Source: Trematomus loennbergii
Taxonomy: Eukaryota > Chordata > Actinopteri > Perciformes > Nototheniidae
Reading direction: 5' to 3'
Length of the DNA stretch: 64,000 nucleotides
NCBI GenBank assembly: GCA_012861695.1
Contig: JAAOOA010000176.1
Location: 310,001 to 374,000, forward strand
This document shows, piece after piece, positions 23,101 through 34,116 of the stretch (its first letter is position 1; every line of letters starts with the position of its first letter). The notes under the pieces were generated by a model, which made no database searches, had not been told where the DNA came from, and saw only the letters and a program-made list of their open reading frames with translations. A program made the translations under genes and the position numbers.

Positions 23101-26045
23101 AAAACATCTATCTGGATGATATGAACACTGCCAGGTTGAGGAATCCGTAGAACATGTAATTCTGCAGTTTGCCAAATACAAGAAAGAGAAACTTTAAAGA
23201 CAGAAATCAGGAAGCCTGGAATGGAGCAAACATTACACAACAACAGTTCTTATCAACCCCCTTAACAAATATTCATACATTTGCTGCATTTGTTTGACGT
23301 ATCTACGTAAACTTCTCTCTGTCTCTCAACCCCTTCAAGTTTCAGCCTAAAATGAGCTCCACCATCGTCTACCCGAAAGCTACTACTGAACCTCCCAAAG
23401 TCCGCAGCATCTGCAACTTCCCACCATTGTCACCTAAGGATGCTCTGGAGGAACGCCTGCTACTAGAATCTGTTGCTTGGCCTGAAACTCCTGCATTGCC
23501 ATCTCCTCTTTCCCTGGAGCTGACCAGTGATCCAGCTCACAGCTCTTTCACCATTCTCCCAGCGAGAGGAGGAGGAGGACAGTGGCACGTAGGGGATCAG
23601 CTGGAAGTTAGCATCGCCATTTCTGACTTCAAGGGACAACCCAAGAAGTCTGGGGGGACTTTTTATTAGCCCGGCTGCACAACCTAACGCTTGGTGCAGG
23701 TGTAGCTGGGAAAGTGGTGGACCATCTCAATGGGAGATACTCTGCTGTCTTTCCTTTACTCTGGGAAGGAGCAGCTCAGGTTGAGGTGATGCTTAAAACT
23801 ATCTTTTTCTATGTGATTTTGCTGTAGGTGTGTCATTTGTCTTCCAGCTGATTACTCACAAAGCCCCACCCTCTTTTAACTAATGTTGATACGACTTTTT
23901 ATTTCAGACAAAAGCAGAGTCTAGTCACCAATTGTACATTTTCAACAAAACTCTTGTTGTCTACCCAATCAGGTGACGCTAGTTCATCCCAGTGAAGCTA
24001 TCACAGTGCTGAACAGGTTGACGAGTGAACAACCTGACAGGATATTTTTCAAAAGCGTCTTGAGCTTAGGCTCACGCTCTCAAACCACCATCTGTAACAT
24101 GTGCCTGCGTCAAACCAAGCAGCCAATCTGCGACTTCACCGACCCTCGAACCGGCGATCCTTGGTTCTGCTACAATCCAAAGAACATGAGCTGTGATGCA
24201 AGGATCGCCCACAGCATGGCAGGATACAAACAAACTCCTGCACTGCTCAAGGCCAAGGAGGATAAGCTCTTTCAAGGGTAAGGAAGCAAAGAGACTGGTC
24301 ATTTGTGTGACTTCTTATAAATACATACATCATTTTTCAGAAGTTTCAGAAGTTTGTCAGTACAGGCAGTTTAGATTAAAAGATAATATAAATGTAACCA
24401 CTCAGTCTGAATCATAGTTGACCTTCATTCAAAAAATGTTTGATAGGATATAAATCTTTTAGTACATTTTTCCTTGTGCGCTGCGAGTGTGTGAGGACAG
24501 AGGGCGTTGTGTGCTCCAGAATACACTCTGTAAAGCAAATGAGACAAATGTGTGATATTTGGATTATTTTATCAATTCATAGTACTTCACTTCCGGACAG
24601 CTTTGGTCAAATACACTTTTATTATCTTTTGCAAAATGTTGTGCCATAAGGCTTAGTTCTAAGGTTTGAACCTTCCAAGTTCACACGAGGAAAAGTAGAC
24701 CTTCTAAACTGTTTACCCCAGGTAAACCTCCATGCCATTCCACAACCACATGTAAGAAAAGCTGCATTTGGGATATTAATGTTTATTGTAGTATTGTGTG
24801 CTTTTCTTCAGTCGTGTCAACTTGAAAGTCTGCATTCCGGCTTCAGGACCTGCCGGTGTCACTGTTTTACCAAAAAAGGAAGGTAAGGAATGCATTTATC
24901 ACTGATTTCACGATCTAATGTGCTCCATGTACAGATGACGAAAGTATAGGGGCAGAACAAAACAACAACTCTTTCTTTTGGGTATCATTCTTCTGTTGAG
25001 AGATGTATTTAGCAGGCCAATTTGACAGGAGCAAAGGGAGCATGGAGCTCTCAGCTCAAACTTTGTCAACACGGCACAGCTGCAGTGTCTAGTCTCTCAG
25101 GAGTAAGGCCATACAATGTTCATACATTCAGTCTATACCTTGATTTGGTTAAGGTCAGTAACAGACGTAAAACAACCCCCCTATTATCCTTCAACTTTCT
25201 CTCAGGTCAACCAGAAGTGGAGAGCAGCATTGTGAACTTTCAAGCCTCTGGCTATTACTACCAGGGTTTATGGCGAGCACTAGATGGCACCAAAGTTCGC
25301 CAATTCACCGGCGCATCTGCCATCACTCAGTGTCTAAAAGGCAAAGTGGTCCACCTGTATGGAGACTCTACCATCAGGCAGTGGTTTGAGTTCCTCAACG
25401 CAGCACTACCAGGTAACTAATCCACAGGGATTTCCGGCAACAGTTTCATTATGTTCACACTGCATGTTAATCTGTTCCCTCTGTAATACCTTTAGATCTT
25501 AAGGAGTTTAACCTGGGCAGCTCGAGGACAAATGGACCTTTCATGGCCTTAGACTATGAAAACAAAATCATGGTGACTTTCCGCCTCCATGGTCCCCCTC
25601 TCCGTTTTGTCGGCTCAATTGAAGAAATTTGTTACATTGTCAATGAACTAGATGACTTAATCGCGGGTCCCAACATTGTCGTCGTTTTTGGCATCTGGGC
25701 TCACTTTGGCTCTTTCCCCATCGAGCTTTACATCCGGCGGCTACAAAGGATCCGCAGTGCGGTGGTGCGGCTGTTGGACAGGGCTCCAAAAACGGTGATC
25801 ATCATCAGGACTGCAAACCCCAAGCTTTGTTGCTTGATGTGGCGATAAACAACAGCGACTGGTTCTCGCTGCAGTTTGATAAGGTGCTAAGAGCCATATT
25901 TAAAGGACTGAATGTTCATCTGATTGATGCCTGGGAGATGGTCCTCGCTCACCACCTGCCAAACAGCCTCCATCCACAACCTCCTATTATTACGAATATG
26001 ATGGATGTTCTCTTCTCCTACACATGTCCTCAAAAGGGCGGCTAG
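17174..26045 (+). CDS. nxpe3-like: NXPE family member 3-like gene, copy 1 (six coding exons, two frameshifts)
   Basis: Coding exons with GT/AG borders: 17174-17254, 23346-23785, 23973-24277, 24812-24882, 25206-25412 and 25496-26045; phases agree and the total is about 551 residues, near the usual NXPE length. Exon 1 encodes a basic N-terminus and a hydrophobic [12 protein letters not shown] stretch, a signal anchor that should place the protein in the Golgi/ER lumen or outside. The neurexophilin-like part follows, then the PC-esterase domain with GDSTIRQW (about 352-354) and the C-terminal LHP histidine. The residue three before that His is Asn, where esterases of this type usually have Asp. 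Breaks: one G lost in a run at about 23657 (exon 2) and one A lost near 25823 (exon 6). Intron 1 (6.1 kb) holds an L2 LINE. Confidence 0.85.
17854..19334 (-). pseudogene. L2 LINE reverse transcriptase domain
   Basis: Two adjoining frames: 19334-18966 has [17 protein letters not shown] and [11 protein letters not shown], and 18966-17854 (370 codons) continues with [16 protein letters not shown], the [12 protein letters not shown] block, the catalytic FADDT and the C-terminal [15 protein letters not shown] region up to [10 protein letters not shown]. These are the RT blocks of jockey/L2-type LINEs. The enzyme would copy element RNA at a nicked target. The change of frame at 18966 interrupts the polyprotein. 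Confidence 0.85.
19537..20348 (-). pseudogene. L2 LINE AP-endonuclease domain
   Basis: Frame 20348-19893 begins [17 protein letters not shown] and includes GGGVCVM and the VVAGDFNTA catalytic block of exo-endo-phosphatase endonucleases. The domain continues in another frame (19893-19537) with the [13 protein letters not shown] motif, so there is a shift near 19893. This domain nicks target DNA in related elements. Confidence 0.8.
21150..21480 (+). pseudogene. fragment of a DTDVVVL...FHAFTGCDT protein, unit 1
   Basis: Frames give [18 protein letters not shown], then [20 protein letters not shown] running into [21 protein letters not shown] recognise this pair of motifs from a widespread, poorly named family in fish and cnidarian genomes. 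DTDV and GCD motifs with this spacing recall FEN/XPG-type nucleases, which is inference. The two motifs are in different frames and the ends are missing. It lies in NXPE intron 1, is repeated in unit 2, and is not part of the NXPE protein. Confidence 0.45.
21661..21775 (-). mobile_element. LINE 3'-tail fragment, unit 1
   Basis: Carries aatcagaaacgggtttattg and cacacgtacgaggaatttgac, the same 3' tail as the L2 fragment near 10735. It is also present in unit 2 at 46051-46160. Confidence 0.55.
22121..22255. mobile_element. 135-bp insertion specific to unit 1
   Basis: Unit 2 joins the flanks directly (acattcaggtattt near 46494). The insert starts acagtggcggccggcc and ends ccaccagccgc, so the ends are partly inverted (GGCGGC-CGG and GCGGCTGG). 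It is GC-rich at the left and A-rich in the middle. Probably a short non-autonomous DNA element of unknown class. Confidence 0.5.
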
Positions 26046-26110
26046 ATAATAATAATAATAATAATACATTTTATTTATCAAGCGCTTTATCAAGTGCTGA
26101 AAGACACAGA
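26046..26110. repeat. (TAA)n with dispersed-repeat tail
   Basis: taataataataataataat just after the NXPE stop, followed by acattttatttatcaagcgctttatcaag, a sequence common in fish repeats. Repeated at 50194-50260. Confidence 0.6.
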
Positions 26111-26540
26111 GGTAAGAAAAAAGATAATATAAAAAGTATATTTAAAATCGAGCAATAAAACCACAGTTGTCACAAGGACTTGTCATCAATGACACATTAA
26201 AAGCTAGTCTAAAAAGATGTGTGTTCGTTGCGGGGGAGGAGTGGAGATTTAAGTCCATACTGAGATTAAATGTTTCTATGTGTTTCTATCAAGTGCTGCA
26301 ACAGTCCATACAATAGATTGATGTTTTCAAATGTTTTTTAATAACTCAAGTTGAGCGATATAACAAATTATAATACCAGCCTTAATATTAAATTACATCC
26401 AACATAACTTCAAAAGTGATACTGTATATTCATAAAATATAGCTCAGAAGATTTGAATGTTTTTTTGAAGGAACAGAAACCGGTTATTTTGATTGTTAAT
26501 GTATTACACATATCAAACAAGATGCTGTTTTGTCATCAGA

Positions 26541-26608
26541 ATTTCTCCTCCCTCCTCACCTGTGTCTTGTTTGTGTGATTAGTCTTGTGTGCATTTAAGT
26601 TCTGTTTT
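26541..26608 (+). mobile_element. older LTR fragment, part 1 (split by gypsy)
   Basis: Matches the complement of the solo LTR at 15562-15913 (ctcctccctcctcacctgtg, tgtgcatttaagttctg). The gypsy element is inserted in it and it resumes at 31752. The intact version is at 50703-50908 in the second linker. Confidence 0.7.
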
Positions 26609-26977
26609 TGTTGTGCACCGACAGAAATGCTAGAGAGATGCATGTTATTTACGTTTGCTTTCTCTCATTCCAGGCTTCCTGATTATTTTCACCTGTGTCT
26701 CCTGTGCTCATCAATGTCAGCCCCGCCCCTGATTGGTCCCACCTGTGTCTAGTTACCCTGTGCTTATATTCCCCTGTCTCCCAAGTGTTCTTTGTCAGTT
26801 CGTATTGTCTCTTGCTATGGTCAGGTCTATGCTCTTTGTGCTCTTGTAAAGTTTTGATTCCTCACTACGTGAGCGCTTTCATTTTCATTTGAAAATAAAG
26901 TATCTTACAAGTACTTTACCTCTGTCTCCCGGGTCGTGCAATTGGGTCCTACATCCTAAGTGTCTGAGTTCGTAACA
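26609..26977 (+). repeat. gypsy 5' LTR
   Basis: 369 bases, TG...CA ends. It contains a TATA-like cttatatt at 26763-26770, a polyadenylation signal aaaataaag near 26893, and the motif GTCAGTTCGT at 26794-26803, about 30 bases after the TATA, where the transcript should begin. Confidence 0.95.
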
Positions 26978-26979
26978 GA

Positions 26980-26989
26980 ACGAACTGAC
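26980..26989 (+). promoter_or_regulatory. gypsy primer-binding site, probably for self-priming
   Basis: ACGAACTGAC lies two bases after the LTR and is the exact complement of GTCAGTTCGT at 26794-26803, near the predicted 5' end of the element RNA. It does not start TGG as a tRNA-primed site usually does. This fits self-priming as known for Tf1 and predicted for sushi-type elements. Confidence 0.55.
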
Positions 26990-26993
26990 CATT

Positions 26994-28073
26994 ATGGACC
27001 CAGCCGACCCAAGAACGCTTCACGCAGCGCTGTCAGCACAGGGCGTGAAGATCTTTCATCACGAGGAACAGCTGGGCCTAGTCAACCAGGAAATGCAAGA
27101 ACTAAGAGGACGCCAGGCCGGGATTCAGGAAGCATTATCCACACAGATGCAACAACTGGCTGTCCAAATGAATCATTTTTTCACTCACCAACAGACTGCT
27201 CCTCCGGTGACGTCATCCACAACTGAGAGGTTGCCTGTCAATGCTCCAGCTGATTTCCCAAGTCAGGCTGTTTCTTCCCCTTTACGGCTGGCTCTTCCGG
27301 AGAGATTTTCCGGAGATTCTTCTAATTGCAGAGCCTTTTTGGTACAGTGCGATCTGCATTTTCAACACAACCCAGGAGCCTTTTCATCGGACCATGGTAA
27401 AGTGGCGTTTATTGTGTCTCATTTAACGGGAAGAGCTGCAGCCTGGGCTACTGCAGAATGGTCAAGAGAAACTGAACTATGTTACTCATTGACCGATTTC
27501 ATAGAGACTATGAGTCGTATTTTTGACCACTCATCGCCTGCTACAGAGGCCAGCAGAAAACTTTTTCATATACGCCAGCTCAACCGCCAGGTGGTTGATT
27601 ACGCCATCGAGTTTCGCACAGCAGCAGCGGACAGCGGATGGAATGTTCCGGCTCTTCGTGACGCCTTCATGACGGGACTTTCGGAACCGATAAAAGACCA
27701 GCTGGCTCCACTGGAGACACCCCGGGATCTGGAATCTCTCATCGCCGTGGCCATCCGGATCGATAACCGTCTTCGGGAAAGAGAGAGGGAGCGTCGACGC
27801 AACCGAGACGTTATTCCCAGCTCCCAGAATGCATCTTGGTGGGTCGCGCCGCCAGCCGAGGATGTCCAGCCCATGTTACCACACCGTCAGAGGATTACAC
27901 TTCCGAATGGCTCCGGGGAACCCATGCAGCTGGGAAGAACCAGGCTTTCTCTGGAGGAGAGGCAGCGCCGTCTACGGGAGGGTTGTTGTTTCTACTGCGG
28001 CCAGTCGGATCATCAACTCGCTTCATGCCCGGGAAAAGATCGTGCTCACCAGTCAAAAGGAGGGCGCTGGTGA
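26994..28073 (+). CDS. gypsy Gag
   Basis: 359 codons from the first ATG after the primer site. The N-terminal part is Gln-rich and probably coiled coil, then a capsid-like region with [20 protein letters not shown] and [16 protein letters not shown], and a CCHC zinc knuckle near the end ([15 protein letters not shown]). The product should package element RNA in cytoplasmic particles. It ends 22 codons after the knuckle region at TGA 28071-28073; pol overlaps in the -1 frame. Confidence 0.95.
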   Translation: MDPADPRTLHAALSAQGVKIFHHEEQLGLVNQEMQELRGRQAGIQEALSTQMQQLAVQMNHFFTHQQTAPPVTSSTTERLPVNAPADFPSQAVSSPLRLALPERFSGDSSNCRAFLVQCDLHFQHNPGAFSSDHGKVAFIVSHLTGRAAAWATAEWSRETELCYSLTDFIETMSRIFDHSSPATEASRKLFHIRQLNRQVVDYAIEFRTAAADSGWNVPALRDAFMTGLSEPIKDQLAPLETPRDLESLIAVAIRIDNRLRERERERRRNRDVIPSSQNASWWVAPPAEDVQPMLPHRQRITLPNGSGEPMQLGRTRLSLEERQRRLREGCCFYCGQSDHQLASCPGKDRAHQSKGGRW

Positions 28074-31000
28074 GCAAGTTTCCCGCAGACTTTCCTCCTC
28101 GACCTGTTACGCAGGTAAACATTTGTATTAACAATCAAACCATTGACCAGGGTGTGTTAATAGACTCAGGGGCTGACGAAAGTCTTATGGACTGGGGCGT
28201 AGTAAATCAGCTAGAAATAAAGACTGTTCCGCTATCTCATCCTATTAATGCCAGTGCCTTAGACGGCCGCTTGTTGTTCACAGTTACCCATTGCACTGAG
28301 CCCATTCAGATTACTGTGAATAAGGACCATACCGAGAGCATGCAATTCCATATTTTTGAGTCGGCTCAGCACCCGATTATATTGGGGTTTCCATGGCTAA
28401 AGATCCACAATCCTCACATTGACTGGCGTTCAGGGAAAATTAAAGAATGGGGAGAGGATTGTATGGGCAGGTGTAAACTTTCACAACCTGTTAATGCACC
28501 AACAGACTCTCGTAAAATCATTATAGATCACCCCGACTATCCTGATCTACAGAAGGTACCTTCCTGTTACCATGATTTAAAGGAAGCCTTTAACAAATCC
28601 AAAGCCATGTCGCTACCTCCTCACCGAGATTTTGACTGTCCCATTGATCTCTTACCGGGAGCCCCCATTCCCAAGGGGAAACTTTATTCGATTTCGAGAC
28701 CTGAGAGAGCAGCAATGGACGAATACATTTCCTCTTCACTCAAATCAGGAATTATCCGTCCTTCATCTTCTCCAGCCGGAGCGGGATTTTTCTTTGTGGG
28801 AAAGAAAGACGGGTCTCTGAGACCTTGCATAGACTACAGTCCACTAAATGACATTACGGTGAAGAACCGCTATCCTCTGCCACTCATGACATCTGCCTTT
28901 GAACTACTTCAAACTGCCAAAATATTCACCAAGTTAGATTTAAGAAATGCATATCACTTGGTTAGAATAAGAAAAGGGGATGAGTGGAAGACAGGATTCA
29001 ACACTCAGAGTGGTCACTATGAGTATCTAGTAATGCCTTTTGGACTATGCAATGCACCGGCTGTGTTTCAAGCTCTTGTGAATGAGGTTTTACGGGAATT
29101 TTTGAATATTTCAGTGTTTGTGTATCTGGATGATATTCTGATTTTCTCCCCAGACGCTAAGTCTCATGTTAACCATGTCCGTCAGGTTTTGCAGAAACTG
29201 CTAGAGAATCAGTTATATGTCAAGGCAGAGAAGTGTGAGTTCCACACAAAAGAGGTATCCTTCTTAGGATACATAATCTCACCTAATCATATGCAAATGG
29301 ATCCTGCTAAAATCAGTGCAGTATCCCAGTGGCCTACACCAGACTCCAGGAAGAAGGTCCAACAGTTTCTAGGGTTTGCTAACTTCTATAGGAAGTTTAT
29401 TAGGAATTTCAGTTCTGTTGCTGCCCCTCTACATGTTCTGACTTCTCCTAAGGTTCCTTTCAAGTGGACTCCCCAGGCGGACTTCGCTTTCCAACGTCTC
29501 AGAGAGAGATTCACATCAGCCCCCATACTCACCATTCCAGATCCCCAGCGCCAGTTTATGGTCGAGGTTGATGCTTCCAATGAGGGAATTGGAGGAGTAC
29601 TGTCTCAACGTTCTGCAGAAGACAACAAGATGCATCCATGTGCTTACCTGTCGCGGAAACTGACAACGGCAGAGCGGAATTACGACGTGGGGAACAAGGA
29701 ACTGTTAGCTGTAAAAGCTGCCCTCGAGGAATGGAGACACTGGTTAGAGGGTGCAGAGCAGCCGTTTTTAGTCTGGACAGATCACAAGAATCTGGAATAT
29801 ATAAGAAAGGCTAAGCGTCTCAACTCCCGTCAGGCCAGGTGGACACTATTCTTTAGTAGGTTCAATTTCACCCTCTCTTTTCGTCCCGGGTCTCAGAATC
29901 AAAAACCCGATGCTTTGTCTCGTCTTTATGATCCAGAACCACTTGCGGTAGAGCCCAAGACCATCCTTCCACTTAACCGTGTGATCGGAGCCTTTTCCTG
30001 GCAAGTGGAGTCGGACGTAAAAAAGGCGAATGTCAAGAATCCAGCACCTAGCGAGTGTCCCAACAATCTGCTGTTTGTTCCTGAGGCTCTTCACTCCAAG
30101 GTCATCCACTGGGCTCACTCATCTGTGCTTTCGTGCCATCCGGGGGTAACAAGGACAATGTTCAGGATACAACAACGTTTCTGGTGGCCAGCCATGAAGA
30201 AAGATGTGGCAGAGTACGTAGCGGCTTGTCCGGTGTGTGCGTGTAATAAGACCTCATCACAAGTCAAGATGGGCTTGCTCCAGCCCCTGCCGATTCCCCA
30301 ACGTCCTTGGTCACACATTTCAATGGATTTTGTGACAGGATTTCCTTCATCCAGAGGCAAGACTACGGTCTTAACAGTGGTGGATCGATTTTCAAAGATG
30401 GCTCACTTCATCCCATTGACCAAGCTTCCCTCTGCCAAAGTCACCGCAGAGGTCATGATGAATCACATATTCAGGATCCATGGATTCCCTGATGACATTG
30501 TTTCCGACAGGGGTCCACAATTCATTTCCGTTTTCTGGAAGGAGTTTTGTCGACTCATAGGTGCCACCGTCAGCTTGTCATCAGGATATCATCCTCAGTC
30601 AAATGGACAGTCGGAGCGTCTGAACCAGGAACTAGAGACTACGCTACGTTGTCTCGTCTCCCGGAACCAGACTACCTGGAGTGACCACCTCACATGGGTC
30701 GAGTTTGCCCACAATACTCTTCCTACGGCAGCCACAGGTGTCTCTCCATTCCATTGTGTCAATGGTTTCCAGCCTCCATTTTTCCCTAACAACGAGGAAG
30801 AGGTGAGGGTTCCATCGGCTCATGCCATGATCAGACGTTGTCGACGAGTTTGGGCTGGTGCTCGCCAGGCTCTTCTCCGAAGTTCAGCTCGGATGAAGGC
30901 TGTTGCAGACGTCCATCGCAGGGTCGCTCCCTCCTACAGACCAGGCCAAAATGTTTGGCTTTCCACTAAGGACTTACCACTCCATGTCGCCTCAAGGAAA

Positions 31001-31408
31001 CTGGCTCCGAGATTTGTGGGTCCTTTCCCGGTGTCCAGAGTCATCAACCCGGTGTCTGTACGCTTGCAACTCCCCAGAACTATGAGAGTACATCCGACGT
31101 TTCACGTCAGTAAAATCAAGCCGGTGTGTGAGAGCACACTTGTTCCCGCCTCCAAGCCCCCTCCACCGCCCGAGTTCTTTGAAGGGGGTGAGGTTTACAA
31201 GGTCCGTAAGCTACTAGAGGTCCGTAATAGGGGGAGGGGGAAGCAATTCCTGGTAGACTGGAAGGGTTACGGTCCTGAGGCTAGAAGCTGGGTAGCTGCG
31301 TCATTTATCGTAGACAAGACGCTTATCCACGATTTTTACAATCAGCCTGGGCCATCAGGAGTTGGCCCTAGAGGGGGGGGTACTGTTGTGCACCGACAGA
31401 AATGCTAG
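27836..31408 (+). CDS. gypsy Pol: protease, reverse transcriptase, RNase H, integrase, chromodomain
   Basis: An open frame of 1190 codons in the -1 frame relative to gag; true pol sequence probably begins near the gag stop (about 28050). Domains in order: aspartic protease (LIDSGAD, residues 108-114), reverse transcriptase with catalytic YLDD (about 428), RNase H (VEVDAS about 575, TDHKNLEY), integrase with HHCC finger (CPVCACN) and D,D,E core ([29 protein letters not shown]), a GPF module, and a C-terminal chromodomain ([19 protein letters not shown] and DWKGYG). No stop or shift was seen. Confidence 0.95.
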   Translation: MVGRAASRGCPAHVTTPSEDYTSEWLRGTHAAGKNQAFSGGEAAPSTGGLLFLLRPVGSSTRFMPGKRSCSPVKRRALVSKFPADFPPRPVTQVNICINNQTIDQGVLIDSGADESLMDWGVVNQLEIKTVPLSHPINASALDGRLLFTVTHCTEPIQITVNKDHTESMQFHIFESAQHPIILGFPWLKIHNPHIDWRSGKIKEWGEDCMGRCKLSQPVNAPTDSRKIIIDHPDYPDLQKVPSCYHDLKEAFNKSKAMSLPPHRDFDCPIDLLPGAPIPKGKLYSISRPERAAMDEYISSSLKSGIIRPSSSPAGAGFFFVGKKDGSLRPCIDYSPLNDITVKNRYPLPLMTSAFELLQTAKIFTKLDLRNAYHLVRIRKGDEWKTGFNTQSGHYEYLVMPFGLCNAPAVFQALVNEVLREFLNISVFVYLDDILIFSPDAKSHVNHVRQVLQKLLENQLYVKAEKCEFHTKEVSFLGYIISPNHMQMDPAKISAVSQWPTPDSRKKVQQFLGFANFYRKFIRNFSSVAAPLHVLTSPKVPFKWTPQADFAFQRLRERFTSAPILTIPDPQRQFMVEVDASNEGIGGVLSQRSAEDNKMHPCAYLSRKLTTAERNYDVGNKELLAVKAALEEWRHWLEGAEQPFLVWTDHKNLEYIRKAKRLNSRQARWTLFFSRFNFTLSFRPGSQNQKPDALSRLYDPEPLAVEPKTILPLNRVIGAFSWQVESDVKKANVKNPAPSECPNNLLFVPEALHSKVIHWAHSSVLSCHPGVTRTMFRIQQRFWWPAMKKDVAEYVAACPVCACNKTSSQVKMGLLQPLPIPQRPWSHISMDFVTGFPSSRGKTTVLTVVDRFSKMAHFIPLTKLPSAKVTAEVMMNHIFRIHGFPDDIVSDRGPQFISVFWKEFCRLIGATVSLSSGYHPQSNGQSERLNQELETTLRCLVSRNQTTWSDHLTWVEFAHNTLPTAATGVSPFHCVNGFQPPFFPNNEEEVRVPSAHAMIRRCRRVWAGARQALLRSSARMKAVADVHRRVAPSYRPGQNVWLSTKDLPLHVASRKLAPRFVGPFPVSRVINPVSVRLQLPRTMRVHPTFHVSKIKPVCESTLVPASKPPPPPEFFEGGEVYKVRKLLEVRNRGRGKQFLVDWKGYGPEARSWVAASFIVDKTLIHDFYNQPGPSGVGPRGGGTVVHRQKC
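31370..31383 (+). promoter_or_regulatory. gypsy polypurine tract
   Basis: agagggggggg directly before the 3' LTR, separated by tac; the expected site for plus-strand priming. Confidence 0.8.
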
Positions 31409-31751
31409 AGAGATGCATGTTATTTACGTTTGCTTTCTCTCATTCCAGGCTTCCTGATTATTTTCACCTGTGTCTCCTGTGCTCATCAATGTCAGCCCCG
31501 CCCCTGATTGGTCCCACCTGTGTCTAGTTACCCTGTGCTTATATTCCCCTGTCTCCCAAGTGTTCTTTGTCAGTTCGTATTGTCTCTTGCTATGGTCAGG
31601 TCTATGCTCTTTGTGCTCTTGTAAAGTTTGATTCCTCACTACGTGAGCGCTTTCATTTTCATTTGAAAATAAAGTATCTTACAAGTACTTTACCTCTGTC
31701 TCCCGGGTCGTGCAATTGGGTCCTACATCCTAAGTGTCTGAGTTCGTAACA
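31384..31751 (+). repeat. gypsy 3' LTR
   Basis: 368 bases, identical to the 5' LTR apart from one missing T (gtaaagtttgatt against gtaaagttttgatt). Confidence 0.95.
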
Positions 31752-31897
31752 GTTTTTCTGTCTGTCATTGTTAGATCCTTGTTTGTCTTTGACTGTGTTC
31801 ACGGGGAAGAGTTCTGTTTGTTACTATTTAGCCTTGAAATAAAGTTATTTTCTGTGAAATCTGCATTTGGGTCCTGCCTGCTTCGCTCAACCCTGAC
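31752..31897 (+). mobile_element. older LTR fragment, part 2
   Basis: Continues the LTR interrupted at 26608: gtcattgttagatccttg, an AATAAA near 31838 and the end gggtcctgcctgcttcgctc before ccctgac. It lacks its 5' third, so it was truncated before the gypsy element landed. Confidence 0.7.
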
Positions 31898-32630
31898 GGC
31901 CGGGGTCGAGTTGTGTTCCCTGGATGAACTGAGCAGGCAGAGTCCCTGTAGCTTCACGGAGCAGCTAGCAGAGAGACAAGAAGCTAACAGCAGCAGTCAC
32001 TTGACAGAGTTGTCACTCAATGTGACCAAGCCCTAATTTATGCAAAAACTTTAAGACCTAATATAAATAAAAGGGATTCATAATCATGAAGGTGGAATCT
32101 AACTATATACATAATAATATTTATTGCATCCAGGGGTAGAAACATGTTTTTTTCTGTCATCGCCGATCGGCCAATATATGAACTACAGTTTGTGGCACTT
32201 CCGTATTGGCGTCCCGGCTCTTCCCCAGAGTTTGCCGCTTGGTTCAGAGTCCGGCGCACTTCCTGGGGCTTGGTTGTACCCCCGTTTTTAGAGATTTGGG
32301 TACGGAGGAAAAGAGAGAGGGTTTTATTTTCTGACGCTGCGTGAGTTCCCTGACACACCGGGGACACATGTTATATGTATAAAAGACATCAAAAAGTGCA
32401 TTTTTCATGATAGGTCCCTTTTAATATCTGTAATTCTACAGGATTTGCAAGTTATTTAAAAAAACATGATAATTACTATAAAAATGTACAGTTGTTTCCT
32501 GTAAATTAGGATCTTTTTTACAAATAAATCAAACTTTAATGCAGATGATAATAAATGATATTGTTAGGCAGCACATGAAATGAAGCATTGTGCAGAATAT
32601 GACAGGGTAGCACAGCACTGCAACAGCAGC
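31898..32630. other. linker, no gene recognised
   Basis: Repeated at 50909-51690. Includes another short relic of the CACTG right arm near 32418-32521 (ttgcaagttatttaaaaaaa). An inserted or deleted block around 51160-51230 distinguishes the two copies. No coding exon is supported. Confidence 0.45.
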
Positions 32631-32633
32631 AAA

Positions 32634-32824
32634 CATTACATTTCATTTAGCTGACGCTTTTATCCAAAGCGACTTACAATTACAGGGACATTCTCCCTGG
32701 AGTGACTAATGGCAAAGTGCCTTACTCAAAGGCACACTAGTGGTGGTGTTCCTGGCGGGATTTGAACTCACAACCTTCCGATATTCAGCCCACCTCACTA
32801 TCCATTAGACCACCACTACCCCAC
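32634..32824 (-). mobile_element. tRNA-derived SINE
   Basis: On the minus strand the head reads like a tRNA, with an A box TGGTCTAATGGATAG (32812-32798) and a B box GAGTTCAAATC (32769-32759), the Pol III promoter pair. The tail at the left holds agctgacgcttttatccaaa, a very common fish repeat motif. The copy at 51697-51850 has lost its head. Confidence 0.75.
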
Positions 32825-34108
32825 AAACAGATAAATAATATGGTGCCCCCTACAGATAGTTCTATTTAATCACAAGTAAATAGAAAGAAAGACTCTTTAT
32901 GACTGAATAGAAGTCTCATTTACTGTCTGGATTTTATTTTATTGACCGAAGGGACATACATGATCAGTGATCAAGTTTGTACCAGATTATAAGTACAAGG
33001 TACGATCCCCTTGTTACTGAATCATGTTCACCAGGCTTCCACAAAAAGCCTTTCCTCTTGTTCACTTCTGCAGTCAAGCTCAGATTGCAGATGTGAATGT
33101 GTGTTTGATTTAATTCAATTCAGAAGGGATCTGCGGCTCCCACCACAGGTTTGCAATATTACATTGAAACAGGGTCGTTGGAAATATAAGTGTCCCCTGA
33201 TCCATGTCAGTGCTGGCAAAGTGAAGCTGAAGGTTTTTCAAATTCATCTTCACAATTTATTTAAAGCAATGTTTATGTACGACCTCCGAATGCAGGAGGG
33301 GAAAAGGCAAAAGAAATATGACCTTGACGTGCGGTTAAACCATTGACCAGGAGTGCTTTAGATATGTCCTGAAATGCAATGTTTAATATTCTCTCTGCTG
33401 CCATTGAATAAGCGTAACAGTAAACAGCAGAACATAGTCAACTGTTCATGATATACAAAATACTTTGTATTCAATGAGACGTATAAATACTGAGGGAGAA
33501 CCTCAGGTAAAGGTAATCAGGTCAATCTAAACACGTACTTGTTATACACACACACACACTTCATCATATTTGTACCACACATGTTTTCTCTATGGGAGGT
33601 CAGGGAGGACTCAGGTCTGAAGGCAGTGTGTTATATACCTGGGAGCCATGGAGACCCTCAAGGCCCCTCCACCACATCAAAATGACAGCACACAGGGCCG
33701 GAGAGGAGCCAATCAAATATTCATTCATGGCCCCTCCTCTCTCCGTTTCTCTCAGCTCCGGTTCACTCCAGATAGTGAAAACACACACAGTCTCTGTTCA
33801 CACCTTCCCCTCAGTGGAGAGGCTTTGCGTGTGTGTTCAGTTCCTGGGGGAGAGTTTGAGTAAAGTGTTACAGGGAACGAGAGCTCTGTTTAGGGTCAAA
33901 TGCAGAACTGGGCAAGTCTGTCTGGTTCTGCAGTGTAATCGTGCACGTTCTAACCTGCACATGCACATAATAGATGAAGACATCAGATCTTTTTAAAAAG
34001 GAAAGGAAGCACAATCAAAAAATACTGTTCCAACAAATGTCATGTATGCAGAGTAAAAATGCCGACGTTTAAGCAAAAATAGAACTTAAATATAAAAATA
34101 AAAGTACT
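32825..34108. other. linker part missing from the second linker
   Basis: No counterpart in 50194-53003, where a deletion joins the SINE to the hAT. Open frames at 33011-33346 and 33592-33996 have no recognisable motif and no splice support, so I call no gene. Confidence 0.4.
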
Positions 34109-34116
34109 ATCTAAAG

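Larger units (their letters stand above)
26609..31751 (+). mobile_element. Ty3/gypsy chromovirus-type LTR retrotransposon, apparently complete
   Basis: Two LTRs (26609-26977, 31384-31751) that start TGTTGTGC and end GTAACA flank a gag frame and a long pol frame. The 5-base target duplication GTTTT is at 26604-26608 and 31752-31756, and the second linker shows the empty site near 50764. The LTRs differ by one base of a T run and pol is open throughout, so the insertion is recent. The chromodomain at the end of pol and the single-knuckle gag place it with fish chromoviruses of the sushi type. Confidence 0.95.

Noticed and set aside
28632..28820. Small plus-strand frames inside gypsy pol
   Set aside because: Shadows of the 1190-codon pol frame.
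32759..32812. tRNA gene on the minus strand
   Set aside because: A and B boxes are present, but the body continues into a SINE tail and no proper cloverleaf with anticodon arm could be drawn.
33011..33346. 111-codon open frame in the linker
   Set aside because: No recognisable domain, no splice sites of note, no counterpart in the second linker.
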